Source: Piromyces finnis
Lineage: Eukaryota; Neocallimastigomycota; Neocallimastigomycetes; Neocallimastigales; Neocallimastigaceae
Reading direction: 5' to 3'
Length of the DNA stretch: 64,000 bases
Assembly (NCBI GenBank): GCA_002104945.1
Contig: MCFH01000001.1
Coordinates: forward strand, 248,001-312,000
Numbering within the stretch: the first letter of the stretch is position 1; every line of letters starts with the position of its first letter. The notes under the pieces are model-generated. The model did no database searches, had not been told where the DNA came from, and worked only from the letters and a program-made list of their open reading frames with translations. This document shows positions 12,432 to 26,146 of the stretch, piece by piece. Position numbers and translations under genes: made by a program.

Positions 12432-15400
12432 ATGACATATATAGATATTACAGATTTAGTTAATCGGGCAACAGAAGGTTCAATATTTATATATATAATA
12501 ATAAAAAAAAATACATTAAATTTATGAGAGCATTATATTGATAATAAATAATTATTTTTATTAAAAAGATTTTGCTGTAGGCCAACTTCTGAAAAAAGAT
12601 TCGTTTACTTTATACGAAACAATGTCAGCCATTGAAGTAATTAAATATTCATTTAATTAATAAATATAATAAAGGATGCATGTTATACAATATACTTTCT
12701 ACAATAATTATAATTTTATTTAACAAAATTTTATATATTTAATTTTTTATTAAAAAAATAATAATAATAATAATAAATTGATATTATAAAGATAATGGAT
12801 CCCAAAATGGATTCAGGAATGAAATGTAAAAAACCAAAATATGATTTTAACTCATTAAAAACATGTTCAATTTCAATGGAACAAGTTATAAAAATTATAG
12901 ATAAGCTTAATGGATTAGAAGTAATTTATATATATATTGATAATATAATTAAAAAGTATAATAAATCTATATTGTTAACAAATATTATTATTATTATTAT
13001 TATTAAAGGTTCAATGGTTAAAAGGATATATGATATATCAAACTTTGTTAACTTGTTTATTCGTAAATGATCCTCTTAATATTTCAAATTCATATTTAAA
13101 AGCATACGTTAATGGATTATTGAAATGCTGTTATTATTCTTATAATTACATTACAACGGCTGCAGTATATTCGGTAATAAATCGATTTTATTATTTTATT
13201 TCAACATAAGAAATTTTTTTTTTTATTATTTATTTATTCAAAATCCGAATTTTATATTAAAAGGAAGAAGATTTCGTAAGAGATTCAACTGGATTTATTG
13301 ATAGTTATTTTCCAAAAGATATACCAGATGCTGAAATTGTTGGGGATTTACAAAAAATTGAAGAAGAATTGATGAAAAAACTAAAAAATCAAAAAAAGAA
13401 TAATAATTCAAATGAAGGTTATTATTAAAATAATTTCAATTTCCTAAATAAAATCAATAATGATAATTATAATATTAAATTTTAAAACATTTTTTTTAAA
13501 AAAAAAAAAACATATCCTTAGAATTACCAGAAGATCCTAAAAATGAAGTTGAAATTATTAATTCATTACTAGCAAGAATTCGTTTTAGAAGAGTAAATAT
13601 GATAATAAAAATATTAAATTAATAGAATATATTTCAATAATTATATATATACATTATATTTACTTTATTTTTTTTCATAATAATACCTATGCTCTTATTT
13701 AGGCATTCCTTAATGTTTTAAGTAATTTTGTTCAATCAAATAAAAAAAATATGAATAAAATTAAGAAATCAATAACATTTGCTTCAACACAAATACCTAT
13801 TATGAAAGAAACGGAAGAAACAATTAATGCTGATATAGATGGTACTTATAATGCATTATCATTAATAAATACATTATAAAATATAACTTTATATTAAATC
13901 ATGACAACAAATTTTAATATTCTATGATATTTTAAATAAATCATCAGACTTTTTCGATGAAAATATCAACAGAAAAATGTATTCTCAAATGCCTCGTGTT
14001 ACTGTAAAATTTACAAGCGAAGAGGTATGTCTCGATACAATAAATATCAAATAAGCAAATAATAATTTTATATATTAAATTAAATATAATTGTTATAATT
14101 ATTAAAATGACTATAATACTTTGTATATATATATATAAAAAAAAAAAAAGACATATGAATATTATACAAACTTTTTTAATGAAGCTATCTATTTATGTTC
14201 ATTAACAACTGAAGCACCATATCAAGCATTAATAGTAAATAATTATGGTTAAATATAAAATAATTTTCATAAATTCTAAAGTAAACTAACAAAAAAAATT
14301 TTCTTACCATACTACATCAATAAACAAAAAAAAAAAAAAAAAAAAAAAAAGAATATTGCAAAAAAAATTTCAGGAAGTAGTAATACTTCAACATTATTAA
14401 GAGCTATTTTACATGTATGTAAAAAAAAAAAATATATATATATATATATATATTAATAAGTAACAATTAATAATATTTTTTTTTTTTTTTTTTTTGTATA
14501 TTTTTATATTATCAATAGTGTATTATATTTGACAGTAATACAATTATTTCAAATCCAAAAGAATCAAAGTTATTAAAACGTATGAATCTTGTTGAATGTA
14601 TAAAAGAATGGTTAATATCCTTTTGTGATCCTGTTATGTACATGCAATCAGATAATGAAGAAATAAAAGAATTGATGAATGCCTTTTATGATAGATATTT
14701 AAATGTAAGTAATAACAAATATAAATATTATAAAATATAATAAAATAGTAATGTATGTATTAACTTTTATATTTTTTATTATTGATTTTTAGTCTGCAGT
14801 TGATTGTATAAGAATATATGGATATAACAGGGCAAGATTAAGAAGATTATTAGTTAAATTTATAACTGAATGGGATAAACTTCAAGAAGAGGTAATAATA
14901 ATTAATAAAAAAATATAATATTTAATTATATATATTAGTACTAATATAGTAAATATATATATTATTAATTAATAAAGTGTGAATTGCTGGATAATAAACT
15001 TTGGGATATATTAGTAATGTCAACTGGATTATATAACGTAAGTAATAAAAAAATAAAATATTACTTAATAATAATTATACTTTATAATAATTATAATAAT
15101 AACAATAATAGGAAGAAGAGCCAAAGTATTATATATCATCATATATATATCATATTAAATTATTATATTTAGAAGAATTTTTATCTTTGGGCATTGAATT
15201 AGAAATTTTTATGAAGCATGAATTACTTTATACCTACTGGTAAATTCATTAATTTAAATTAAAAAAAAAAAAAACTAAATAATCATTTTTTTTTTTTTTC
15301 AAATAAAATAATAGCAATAATAATAATAATGATAATAATAATAATAATAATAATAAAATATCAATATATTATTTTGTTGAATTTTACTTTTAGGTATTTA

Positions 15401-16350
15401 CATTATCTTTATGATGTTCATGAAGATCATTTAGAAAGATCAGAACAATTACAGTCATTTTCATCAAATTACAAAAAAATTAATATGAAATCAAAAGATT
15501 ATAATCTTGAAAAGAATCTCGCAGATTTAAAATTATCATCTTATAGTTATTTATATGAAAAGATGATTATATCAGCTCATAAAGTTATAAGCAATGCTTA
15601 TGTATTTGTAAGTGCTTCAAAACCAATAAATTATATATATAAATGCAAATATCCTTAAAATAGATATTGAATTATAAAGCTATTGATTAATAAATCATTT
15701 AATTATAATGTCCAATAAATATTCCAGATGTTTATTGCATTTAGAAAAACACAAATATGTAAAAACCCTGAATGTGAATTTGATAAGGAAAATGTAAGAT
15801 TTTTCCATAGATTCAAGCTTTTTACTGAAGTCAATAGTCCAGCTATTGTACCTTATGAGATATTTTTACAAAATATTGAAGCTATCCAGTCTGAAGAAAA
15901 TAGCGTAATTATTTAATAAATTAATAATTTAATTTCTATTAAAGTATAAATATTAATTTTTTTTTTTTTACCATATTATTTATTTCATTTTAAAAAACTT
16001 ATTAATGTCATACAATTATTATAATATATATAATAATAATTAATTAGTTAAATAATTGTTTTGCTTATGCTGCTACAGAATTTAATAATGCTAAACAATT
16101 ATTACTTCGTATTAAACAATTCCCTGATAATGTTACACAAACACAATTTTATCATGATGCTTTCCTCAAAGATATTGATGATCTATTAATCGTAGTTCAA
16201 AAGAATATCGATAATATTAATATTATCTCAAGAAAAATATCTATCTTTATGAAAATTAAAAGTATGAACACTAATGTAAATACTAGAAAAATGAATATTA
16301 ATTTGAACTTTGAACACAATAAAATATATCCAATTATTGAAATAGATTAA
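12432..16350 (+). CDS. NAA35: N-alpha-acetyltransferase 35, NatC auxiliary subunit (Mak10)
   Basis: NAA35/Mak10 is the large non-catalytic subunit of the NatC complex. With NAA30 and NAA38 it anchors the enzyme at ribosomes and acetylates Met-Leu/Ile/Phe/Trp N-termini. The diagnostic motif MDPKMDSGM is at the start of exon 3 (12792 onwards). The next exon reads VQWLKGYMIYQTLLTCLF, as expected for the family. Exon 1 (12432-12477) gives MTYIDITDLVNRATE and exon 2 gives DFAVGQLLKKDSFTLYETMS. Later exons contain INRKMYSQMPRVTVKF, the conserved region rich in Pro/Arg, and the C-terminal block AFRKTQICKNPECEFDKENV. About fourteen or more exons span 3.9 kb, with introns mostly 80-150 bases. The ATG was chosen because it opens the first conserved exon. 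I found no frame break, though not every small exon was checked base by base. Confidence 0.9.
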
Positions 16351-16782
16351 GTATTATTATTATCATTAATAATAATAATGTAGAATGAATTATAGAATAA
16401 TACAATAAAACCAAATTAAATAATAAAATTATTATTAATAGTTTTATAGTAGCAAAATAATAAGCAAAATATAAAGTACAAAATACAAAATACAAAAAAA
16501 AAAAAAAAGACTAAATAAATTATATAAGATTATATAAATTAATATAAAAACTGTAATGTAAAAATATGGAAATTAAATTTTATTATTTCTAACAATAACA
16601 ATGTTAAAGTTATTAAAAAGTAGTTAGCCTTATAAAATAAAATATTTCATTTTAACCCGTTAATAATAAAAAGTAACATAAATTATTATTATGTCAATTA
16701 AAATATGGAATATTTATAAATTATTTTGTTATGAACTATTTTTTTAGTGTCATATTTATTCAAGTAAATTTTTTTCCCATTT
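16351..16782. other. Spacer between NAA35 and the copia element
   Basis: About 430 bases of A/T-rich DNA, probably the NAA35 3' untranslated region followed by flanking DNA. An ATAC(A)n stretch near 16475-16508 is the only notable feature. Confidence 0.5.
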
Positions 16783-16787
16783 AATAG

Positions 16788-17022
16788 TGTGAAAATAAAA
16801 TACATTACAAAATAATATTTTATGTATTTTTTATGTATTTGTATTTTATAAAATTATAAATTAATATTGTACTACATTTTTATTCTTGGGTTATTTTTTA
16901 ATAAAAAGATTTTAAGAAAGTTACAATATTTATATTATAAAATAAATATAAATAAATAAAAGATTATAAAAACCCAAATAGTTTTATAAATAAATTTAAG
17001 TGTAAACTAAATTTATCTGACA
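16788..17022 (+). repeat. 5' LTR of the copia element
   Basis: 235 bases, TGTG...GACA, matching the 3' LTR without a visible difference. It should contain the promoter and the start of the genomic RNA. The LTR is as A/T-rich as surrounding DNA and no core motif is obvious. Confidence 0.95.
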
Positions 17023-17036
17023 GATTAAGAGTCTCA
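17023..17036 (+). promoter_or_regulatory. Primer-binding site matching the anticodon arm of tRNA-Lys(CUU)
   Basis: The 14 bases directly after the LTR, GATTAAGAGTCTCA, are the reverse complement of TGAGACTCTTAATC. That is the anticodon stem 5' strand, the CUCUUAA loop and the first bases of the 3' strand of eukaryotic tRNA-Lys(CUU). The match is internal to the tRNA, not to its 3' CCA end, which points to priming by a cleaved tRNA 5' half as established for Drosophila copia (there with initiator tRNA-Met). The tRNA consensus is from memory; the fungus's own tRNA-Lys is not in the window. Confidence 0.65.
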
Positions 17037-17070
17037 ATTGCTCTTATATTTAAGTAAGTTTTTTTTTAAT

Positions 17071-20000
17071 ATGTCAAAAAGAAAATCTAACGGAGATACT
17101 GGATCAATTCCTATATTCGATCCTACCGTTATGCTAGGAAAGGTCACTTATGAATTGAACAATAAAAATTTCATAACGTGGCAAATGTTTATGAGGAATA
17201 TTTTAAATTATTATGGTCTTGAAGATTGGGTTGATGAAAACAAAACCCCAAAGATCAAAAGTGACGAAGGAATGGATATCGACGGAGAAGAATATCTAAA
17301 GGCACCTTTTGAAATCAATACCTACTATGATAAGAACGTAACCGAAGATGACTTAAAAACAGATAGGAATATCCAATTTTTAATTAGGTATACTTTAGGC
17401 CCAAACTGCCAACAAGATATCCAAGATAGGTCTTTAACAAGCTACGAAATGTGGAAACTATTAGAAGACATTTATTTAGGGGATAAAATAGAAAGAAAGA
17501 ATAGGCTTATTAAGGAAACAAACTCCTTAAAATACGACCCGAAAGAAAGTTTCTCAAGATTTGTAAATAAGTTAAATTCCAACTTTAATAAGTTAGAACA
17601 ACTAAATGTGAAAATAGATGATGAAGAAAAAATTGGTTTACTGTATCAAGCCTTACCAGAAAAATATAGGAAAGTCACAGTCCTTAAGCATGAAGACTGG
17701 GAAGAATGCAAAAAGGACACAGCAAGAATGATAGATAAGATGAACAAATTTGATCCGAAAGAGAAATCTGAAACCTTCGGAATTAGACATATCTTTAGTG
17801 TTGAAGGTAGTTACAAAGGTGATAAAAGAAAGGAAAGTACTAAATACTACCGCAACAAACAAAGTAATAATCATAATAAAAATACAAATAAAGGAAAAGA
17901 AAAGTCCAATGAAGAAAGAAATTGGAATAACAAAAATAAACAAAACATTACATGTTATTTTTGTCATCAAAAAGGACATACTGTAAAACAATGTCGTATT
18001 CAAAAAGAACTTTCAGAAGAAGTTACAAGAAGGCTAAGAAAAGAGAAAAATAAAGGCAAGGAAGCATTTTTAGCAACAGGTGAAATAGTAAATAAACAAA
18101 CCACTGAAGACTTTGAACCAGAAGTTGGATATCAAGATTTGTTTACAGTTGATTACAATACATTATTTGACAATAACAATGATGAATGTAATAATAAATC
18201 ATGCAATTACGTATCTTGTGAAAATGTACCTACAAGTTTTACTACATGGACTTTAGATTCTGGTGCTTCTAATCATATTACCAAAGATATAGGAATTCTC
18301 AAAAATGTTTTTGAACATGTAGAACCAATCAATTATGCAAATGGAGCGACTACAAAGTCAACACATATGGGTGAAGTAAATGGATCTATTAATGAAGAAC
18401 CAATAAAATTAGAAGATGTAATGTACATCCCAGATGTAAAACGAAATTTAATTTCTGTTGCCAAGTTAGTTAAAAGTGGCTACCAAATAATCTTTGATGA
18501 GAAGAACAATAATGTATTTGCATATATAAAAGATAAGAAAACAGATAATGTATACGAAGTTAAAGCAAATGAATATGATGTATTCAATTTGTACATCAAA
18601 GAAGGTAATGTAGTTAATAATTACTCAATGTGCGATAATGTACGAAACAATGGTGAATACTGGCATAGAAGAATAGGGCATCTGAATTTCAACAATAATG
18701 ATGAAAAGAACAATATTCACAATTGTACAATATGCATGAGAAGCAAAATGAAAGAAATCCCTCATAAAAGGTCAGATAGTAGAGCATCAAGTGTTTTGGA
18801 ACTAGTACACATCGATTTGGTAGGTCCAATCACACCATCAATTCATGACAACGTATACTTTTTAAGTATCTTAGATGATTACAGTCGATATGGATGGGTA
18901 ATATTTGTCAAGAATAAAAGTGATGTTTTCAAAGAATTTGGAAATTGGCTGAATAAAACTACTAATGAATTATCATCCAAAGTAAAATATCTTAGAAGCG
19001 ATAATGGAACTGAATTCACTTCTAATAACTTCAAGGAGTTATGTAACGAATATGGAATAACTCAACAATTCACCGTCCCTGGAAATCCGGAGCAGAATGG
19101 AAGAGCAGAAAGATTCAATGGAAAGTTAATAAAAACTGCTACTGCAATGTTAATGGACGCAAGGTTATGTCGTCGCTTTTGGGAAGATGCTGTGAAAACA
19201 GCGAACTATGTTCATAATCGAGTTCCGCACAGTGGAATTAATGGTGAAATACCATTTGAATTAATGTACAACAGAAAAGTTGATTATAAAAATTTAAGAG
19301 TATTTGGATGTAAAGTGTATTATTTAGATGACAGTAACATTCCAAAATTTCAAGACAAAACTAAGGAGGGAATCTTTATCGGATATGATGAATCTTCAGT
19401 AGGATACAGAATATTCGACATAAAATCAAGGAAAATTAAAGTGAAAAGAGTCGTAGGTTTTTTAGAAGAAGAACCTGGTGACTACAATTATAATTTAGAA
19501 AAAGAAAATAATAATGAAACATATAGTCAAGATACAGAAACTTTTCAAGTAAGGAACTTTAATTATATGTATGATAAAGAAAATGAAAACAATAACAATA
19601 AAGACAAAAAAGAAAAGGACATTTCAAATGAAAATGATAAATTAATGAATGAAAACCTAGAAACACTCAATGATAAAACTAGTAATAAAGAAGACTTAAA
19701 AGAAGTAAATTATGAAGAAAAATTTAGAAATATAGAAGAAAAGCTGGATAAGCTCACGTCACTATTAAATAAAGAAAAAAATAATAGTTCTGAAAGTTTT
19801 ATGCAAGTCTGCGAGGACACTAATGATAGTAATATGAGTATAGAAGACTCAGAAGAAGAAGACTTAAATCTCTTAGACTATATTAAACTAAAAGAAAAGA
19901 AAAAAGAACGTTTGAACAAAAATAATTACCAGAAAATTGAAGGAATGGAAGAAAATAAAGAAATTAAAATAAGTACTTCAATGGAATCTGTAAGTGAAAC

Positions 20001-22524
20001 CAATAAAGAAAAAGAAAACAATAATGACATTTCAGGAAGTAACGACGGCAATATAAATAACTTTACCTTGGAAGAAAATAATTTAAAATATAATAATTTA
20101 AAATATAATAGTGCTGACGAAACTGAAATTTGTGAAATTAAAGAAGTGAATATAAAGAGAAATGACGACAAGAAAAATAAAAATATAAACAGTAAAGACA
20201 ATTCAAATATATCAAAGGATAATAAAAGGAATAATAAATACCTGAATGCAAAAGGAAATGTTTATTTTATAGAAGAAAATTCAGACATTGTAAATAAAAA
20301 TGAATTAATTGAAGAAGTATTAAAAACACCATCAGAAATGGAGATAAATGATTTAACTGGAGAAATTGACAATAATGATTTTTTAAATATCCTGAGTCCT
20401 GACATTGATTTAGGAACAAGAAAGAAAATTGATTTTGAAAATATTGAGAGTGTCAAAAATAATATAAATAAAAATAATAGAAAAGAAATAGAAAATAATT
20501 ATTCAAATGTAAAAGTAAATTATAAGAATGAAGAATATTATAAGAAAAATTACATACCTATTAATGAGAATGAAATAAGAAGAAATTTGAATAAAGAAAA
20601 TATCAATATTCCTGAAGAAAAGTCCAAATTTAAAAATATTTCTGATGAAAAAGAAAGTAATTTAAATAATCAAAATAAAAAGGAATATAATTTGAGAAAT
20701 TTAAAAAATAAAAATGAAATTAAAGATCCAATCAATAAAGATAAATCTAAGAAAAAATTTTTTGATAAGAAAAAGTTATTATCAAAACAAAATTTTTTGA
20801 ATAAGAGAAATCTAAATAGAAAATTAAAATCCAATAAAAATTTTAAATTAAATGAAAATCATCCACCAAAGGAAGAAAAATTCCCAAGAAAGCGGAAACT
20901 TGTTCCAAGTGAAGATGTCATAGAAGAAAAATTTAGTAAGCCACATGAACATGAACCAGAAAAGAAGAAAATTAAGGAAGTGGCGCTAACTATAGCACAA
21001 ATCAAGGAGCCAAATTCCTATAATGATATATTTAAAAGAAAAGATAAGGATAAGTGGATAAAAGCAATAGAAGCCGAATTGCTAAATATGAAAGAAAGAA
21101 AAGTGTTCAAAAGAATAGATGAAGTTCCAGAAGACGCCAATATTATTGATTCAAGATGGGTATTTAAGATAAAAAGGAATAGCACTGGTGAGATAGAAAA
21201 ATACAAAGCTAGACTTGTAGCCAGAGGTTTTACACAAGAATATGGAGAAGACTACAATGAGACCTTTTCTCCTACTCTAAAACAAGACTCATTAAGAATC
21301 CTAATAGGAATAGCTGCAATTAATAACTATAAAATCCATCAATTAGATGTTAAGGCCGCATATTTGTATGCAGATTTAAAGGAAGATATATATATGAAAG
21401 CACCTGAAGGAGATAAAATGTATAAAAAAGGATTATGGAAATTAAATAAAGCATTATATGGCTTAAAACAAGCAGCAAGAGAATGGAATAACAACATCAG
21501 CAATACTCTCATTGAACTAGGATTTCAGAAATTAGTTAGCGAACCATGCATATTTATAAAGACCAAAAACAATAAATTAGTATGTTTAGTTGGAATATAT
21601 GTTGATGACATCCTAATAACTGGTAAAAAGGAAGAAATAGATAAAACTATTAAATTAATTAAAGAGAAATATGTTATCACGGATGTTGGTGATGCAAATT
21701 TCATCATAGGAATCAAAGTAGAAACGTTAAAAGATGGGTATTTGTTACATCAAGAAAGGTATTTAAAGGATATATTACACAAATTTGGTTTAGAAAACTG
21801 CAGAGGATCAAAGACAACTACACCAATCAAGAATGATGAACAACTCAATCAGCCTTTTGACCCTACTACTTATAGAGCTGCAATAGGAAGTCTTTTATAT
21901 TTAGCCATAGGTACTCGTCCAGATATCTTATTTTCAGTAACCAAAGCATCTAGGTTCTCACAAAATCCTACTATCCAAAATTGGAAGAATGTATTACAAA
22001 TATTCAAATATCTGAAAGAAAATCCTCATTATGGAATCCGTTTTGAAAGAAACTTAAATTTGAAGATTTTTGTAGATTCAGACTATGGGGGAGATGAAGA
22101 AACAAGAAAATCTACCACTGGATTTGTATTTTTATTGGGAAATGGACCAACAAGCTGGTACTCAAAACTGCAAAAATGTGTATCAACTTCAACCGCCGAA
22201 GCAGAATATTATGGACTTTGTGAATGCTCAAAGCAAGCTCTGTGGTATAGAAATATTTTTAGTGAATTAAAAATAAAGGAAGAATGCTTAAAAATCAATA
22301 TTGATAATCAAGCAACTATTTACAACGCAAATAATGAAACGATTAATCCAAAGTCAAAACATATTGATATTAAGTACCATAAAGTAAGAGAATTAATTAA
22401 AGAAAATAAAATCAGTCTAGAATATATAAAATCAGAAGAAAATTTAGCAGATGGTTTTACTAAATACTTGAATAAAAATAAAATGAAAATATTTAGAGAT
22501 AGTTTATTATATAAATACAAATAA
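17071..22524 (+). CDS. Copia gag-pol polyprotein, 1817 residues
   Basis: Single-frame polyprotein of an LTR retrotransposon. Domains in order (residues from ATG 17071): gag with a copia-type N-terminus (NKNFITWQMFMRNIL); CCHC zinc knuckle CYFCHQKGHTVKQC near 297; aspartic protease with DSGAS near 395; pre-integrase HHCC zinc region with YWHRRIGHLN near 529; integrase core with LVHIDLVGPI, LRSDNGTEF and PEQNGRAERFNG (577-680); a Lys/Asn/Glu-rich linker of about 490 residues; reverse transcriptase with SRWVFKIKR near 1360 and YVDD near 1510; RNase H with FVDSDYGG near 1667 and STAEAEYYG; and the terminal LADGFTKYL. The frame also opens upstream without an ATG; the ATG giving MSKRKSNGD was preferred. 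The N-terminus of gag is basic. No stop or frameshift breaks it, so gag and pol are made from one frame as in plant copia elements. Confidence 0.97.
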   Translation: MSKRKSNGDTGSIPIFDPTVMLGKVTYELNNKNFITWQMFMRNILNYYGLEDWVDENKTPKIKSDEGMDIDGEEYLKAPFEINTYYDKNVTEDDLKTDRNIQFLIRYTLGPNCQQDIQDRSLTSYEMWKLLEDIYLGDKIERKNRLIKETNSLKYDPKESFSRFVNKLNSNFNKLEQLNVKIDDEEKIGLLYQALPEKYRKVTVLKHEDWEECKKDTARMIDKMNKFDPKEKSETFGIRHIFSVEGSYKGDKRKESTKYYRNKQSNNHNKNTNKGKEKSNEERNWNNKNKQNITCYFCHQKGHTVKQCRIQKELSEEVTRRLRKEKNKGKEAFLATGEIVNKQTTEDFEPEVGYQDLFTVDYNTLFDNNNDECNNKSCNYVSCENVPTSFTTWTLDSGASNHITKDIGILKNVFEHVEPINYANGATTKSTHMGEVNGSINEEPIKLEDVMYIPDVKRNLISVAKLVKSGYQIIFDEKNNNVFAYIKDKKTDNVYEVKANEYDVFNLYIKEGNVVNNYSMCDNVRNNGEYWHRRIGHLNFNNNDEKNNIHNCTICMRSKMKEIPHKRSDSRASSVLELVHIDLVGPITPSIHDNVYFLSILDDYSRYGWVIFVKNKSDVFKEFGNWLNKTTNELSSKVKYLRSDNGTEFTSNNFKELCNEYGITQQFTVPGNPEQNGRAERFNGKLIKTATAMLMDARLCRRFWEDAVKTANYVHNRVPHSGINGEIPFELMYNRKVDYKNLRVFGCKVYYLDDSNIPKFQDKTKEGIFIGYDESSVGYRIFDIKSRKIKVKRVVGFLEEEPGDYNYNLEKENNNETYSQDTETFQVRNFNYMYDKENENNNNKDKKEKDISNENDKLMNENLETLNDKTSNKEDLKEVNYEEKFRNIEEKLDKLTSLLNKEKNNSSESFMQVCEDTNDSNMSIEDSEEEDLNLLDYIKLKEKKKERLNKNNYQKIEGMEENKEIKISTSMESVSETNKEKENNNDISGSNDGNINNFTLEENNLKYNNLKYNSADETEICEIKEVNIKRNDDKKNKNINSKDNSNISKDNKRNNKYLNAKGNVYFIEENSDIVNKNELIEEVLKTPSEMEINDLTGEIDNNDFLNILSPDIDLGTRKKIDFENIESVKNNINKNNRKEIENNYSNVKVNYKNEEYYKKNYIPINENEIRRNLNKENINIPEEKSKFKNISDEKESNLNNQNKKEYNLRNLKNKNEIKDPINKDKSKKKFFDKKKLLSKQNFLNKRNLNRKLKSNKNFKLNENHPPKEEKFPRKRKLVPSEDVIEEKFSKPHEHEPEKKKIKEVALTIAQIKEPNSYNDIFKRKDKDKWIKAIEAELLNMKERKVFKRIDEVPEDANIIDSRWVFKIKRNSTGEIEKYKARLVARGFTQEYGEDYNETFSPTLKQDSLRILIGIAAINNYKIHQLDVKAAYLYADLKEDIYMKAPEGDKMYKKGLWKLNKALYGLKQAAREWNNNISNTLIELGFQKLVSEPCIFIKTKNNKLVCLVGIYVDDILITGKKEEIDKTIKLIKEKYVITDVGDANFIIGIKVETLKDGYLLHQERYLKDILHKFGLENCRGSKTTTPIKNDEQLNQPFDPTTYRAAIGSLLYLAIGTRPDILFSVTKASRFSQNPTIQNWKNVLQIFKYLKENPHYGIRFERNLNLKIFVDSDYGGDEETRKSTTGFVFLLGNGPTSWYSKLQKCVSTSTAEAEYYGLCECSKQALWYRNIFSELKIKEECLKINIDNQATIYNANNETINPKSKHIDIKYHKVRELIKENKISLEYIKSEENLADGFTKYLNKNKMKIFRDSLLYKYK

Positions 22525-22539
22525 TGAATTTATAACTTT

Positions 22540-22546
22540 GGGGGAG
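22540..22546 (+). promoter_or_regulatory. Polypurine tract of the copia element
   Basis: GGGGGAG abuts the 3' LTR. It is the position and composition expected for the primer of plus-strand DNA synthesis, and a run of five G is rare in this genome. Confidence 0.85.
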
Positions 22547-22781
22547 TGTGAAAATAAAATACATTACAAAATAATATTTTATGTATTTTTTATGTATTTG
22601 TATTTTATAAAATTATAAATTAATATTGTACTACATTTTTATTCTTGGGTTATTTTTTAATAAAAAGATTTTAAGAAAGTTACAATATTTATATTATAAA
22701 ATAAATATAAATAAATAAAAGATTATAAAAACCCAAATAGTTTTATAAATAAATTTAAGTGTAAACTAAATTTATCTGACA
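22547..22781 (+). repeat. 3' LTR of the copia element
   Basis: Identical in length and apparently in sequence to the 5' LTR, ending GACA followed by the AATAG duplication. It should supply the polyadenylation site. Confidence 0.95.
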
Positions 22782-22786
22782 AATAG

Positions 22787-26146
<3,360 letters not shown>

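Larger units (their letters stand above)
16783..22786 (+). mobile_element. Complete Ty1/copia LTR retrotransposon with 5-bp target duplication
   Basis: The element has two 235-base LTRs (16788-17022 and 22547-22781) that look identical base for base. It also has a primer-binding site directly after the 5' LTR, one uninterrupted gag-pol frame, and a purine tract directly before the 3' LTR. Both LTRs begin TGTG and end GACA. The five bases AATAG occur immediately before the 5' LTR (16783-16787) and after the 3' LTR (22782-22786), a perfect target-site duplication. Order of domains (protease, integrase, reverse transcriptase, RNase H) places it in Pseudoviridae/copia. Identical LTRs plus an intact frame indicate a very recent insertion and a possibly active copy. 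It sits about 430 bases downstream of NAA35. Confidence 0.97.

Noticed and set aside
17038-17070. Upstream TTG-initiated extension of the copia frame
   Set aside because: A eukaryotic gene should start at ATG; the first in-frame ATG is 17071, and the upstream bases overlap the primer-binding region.
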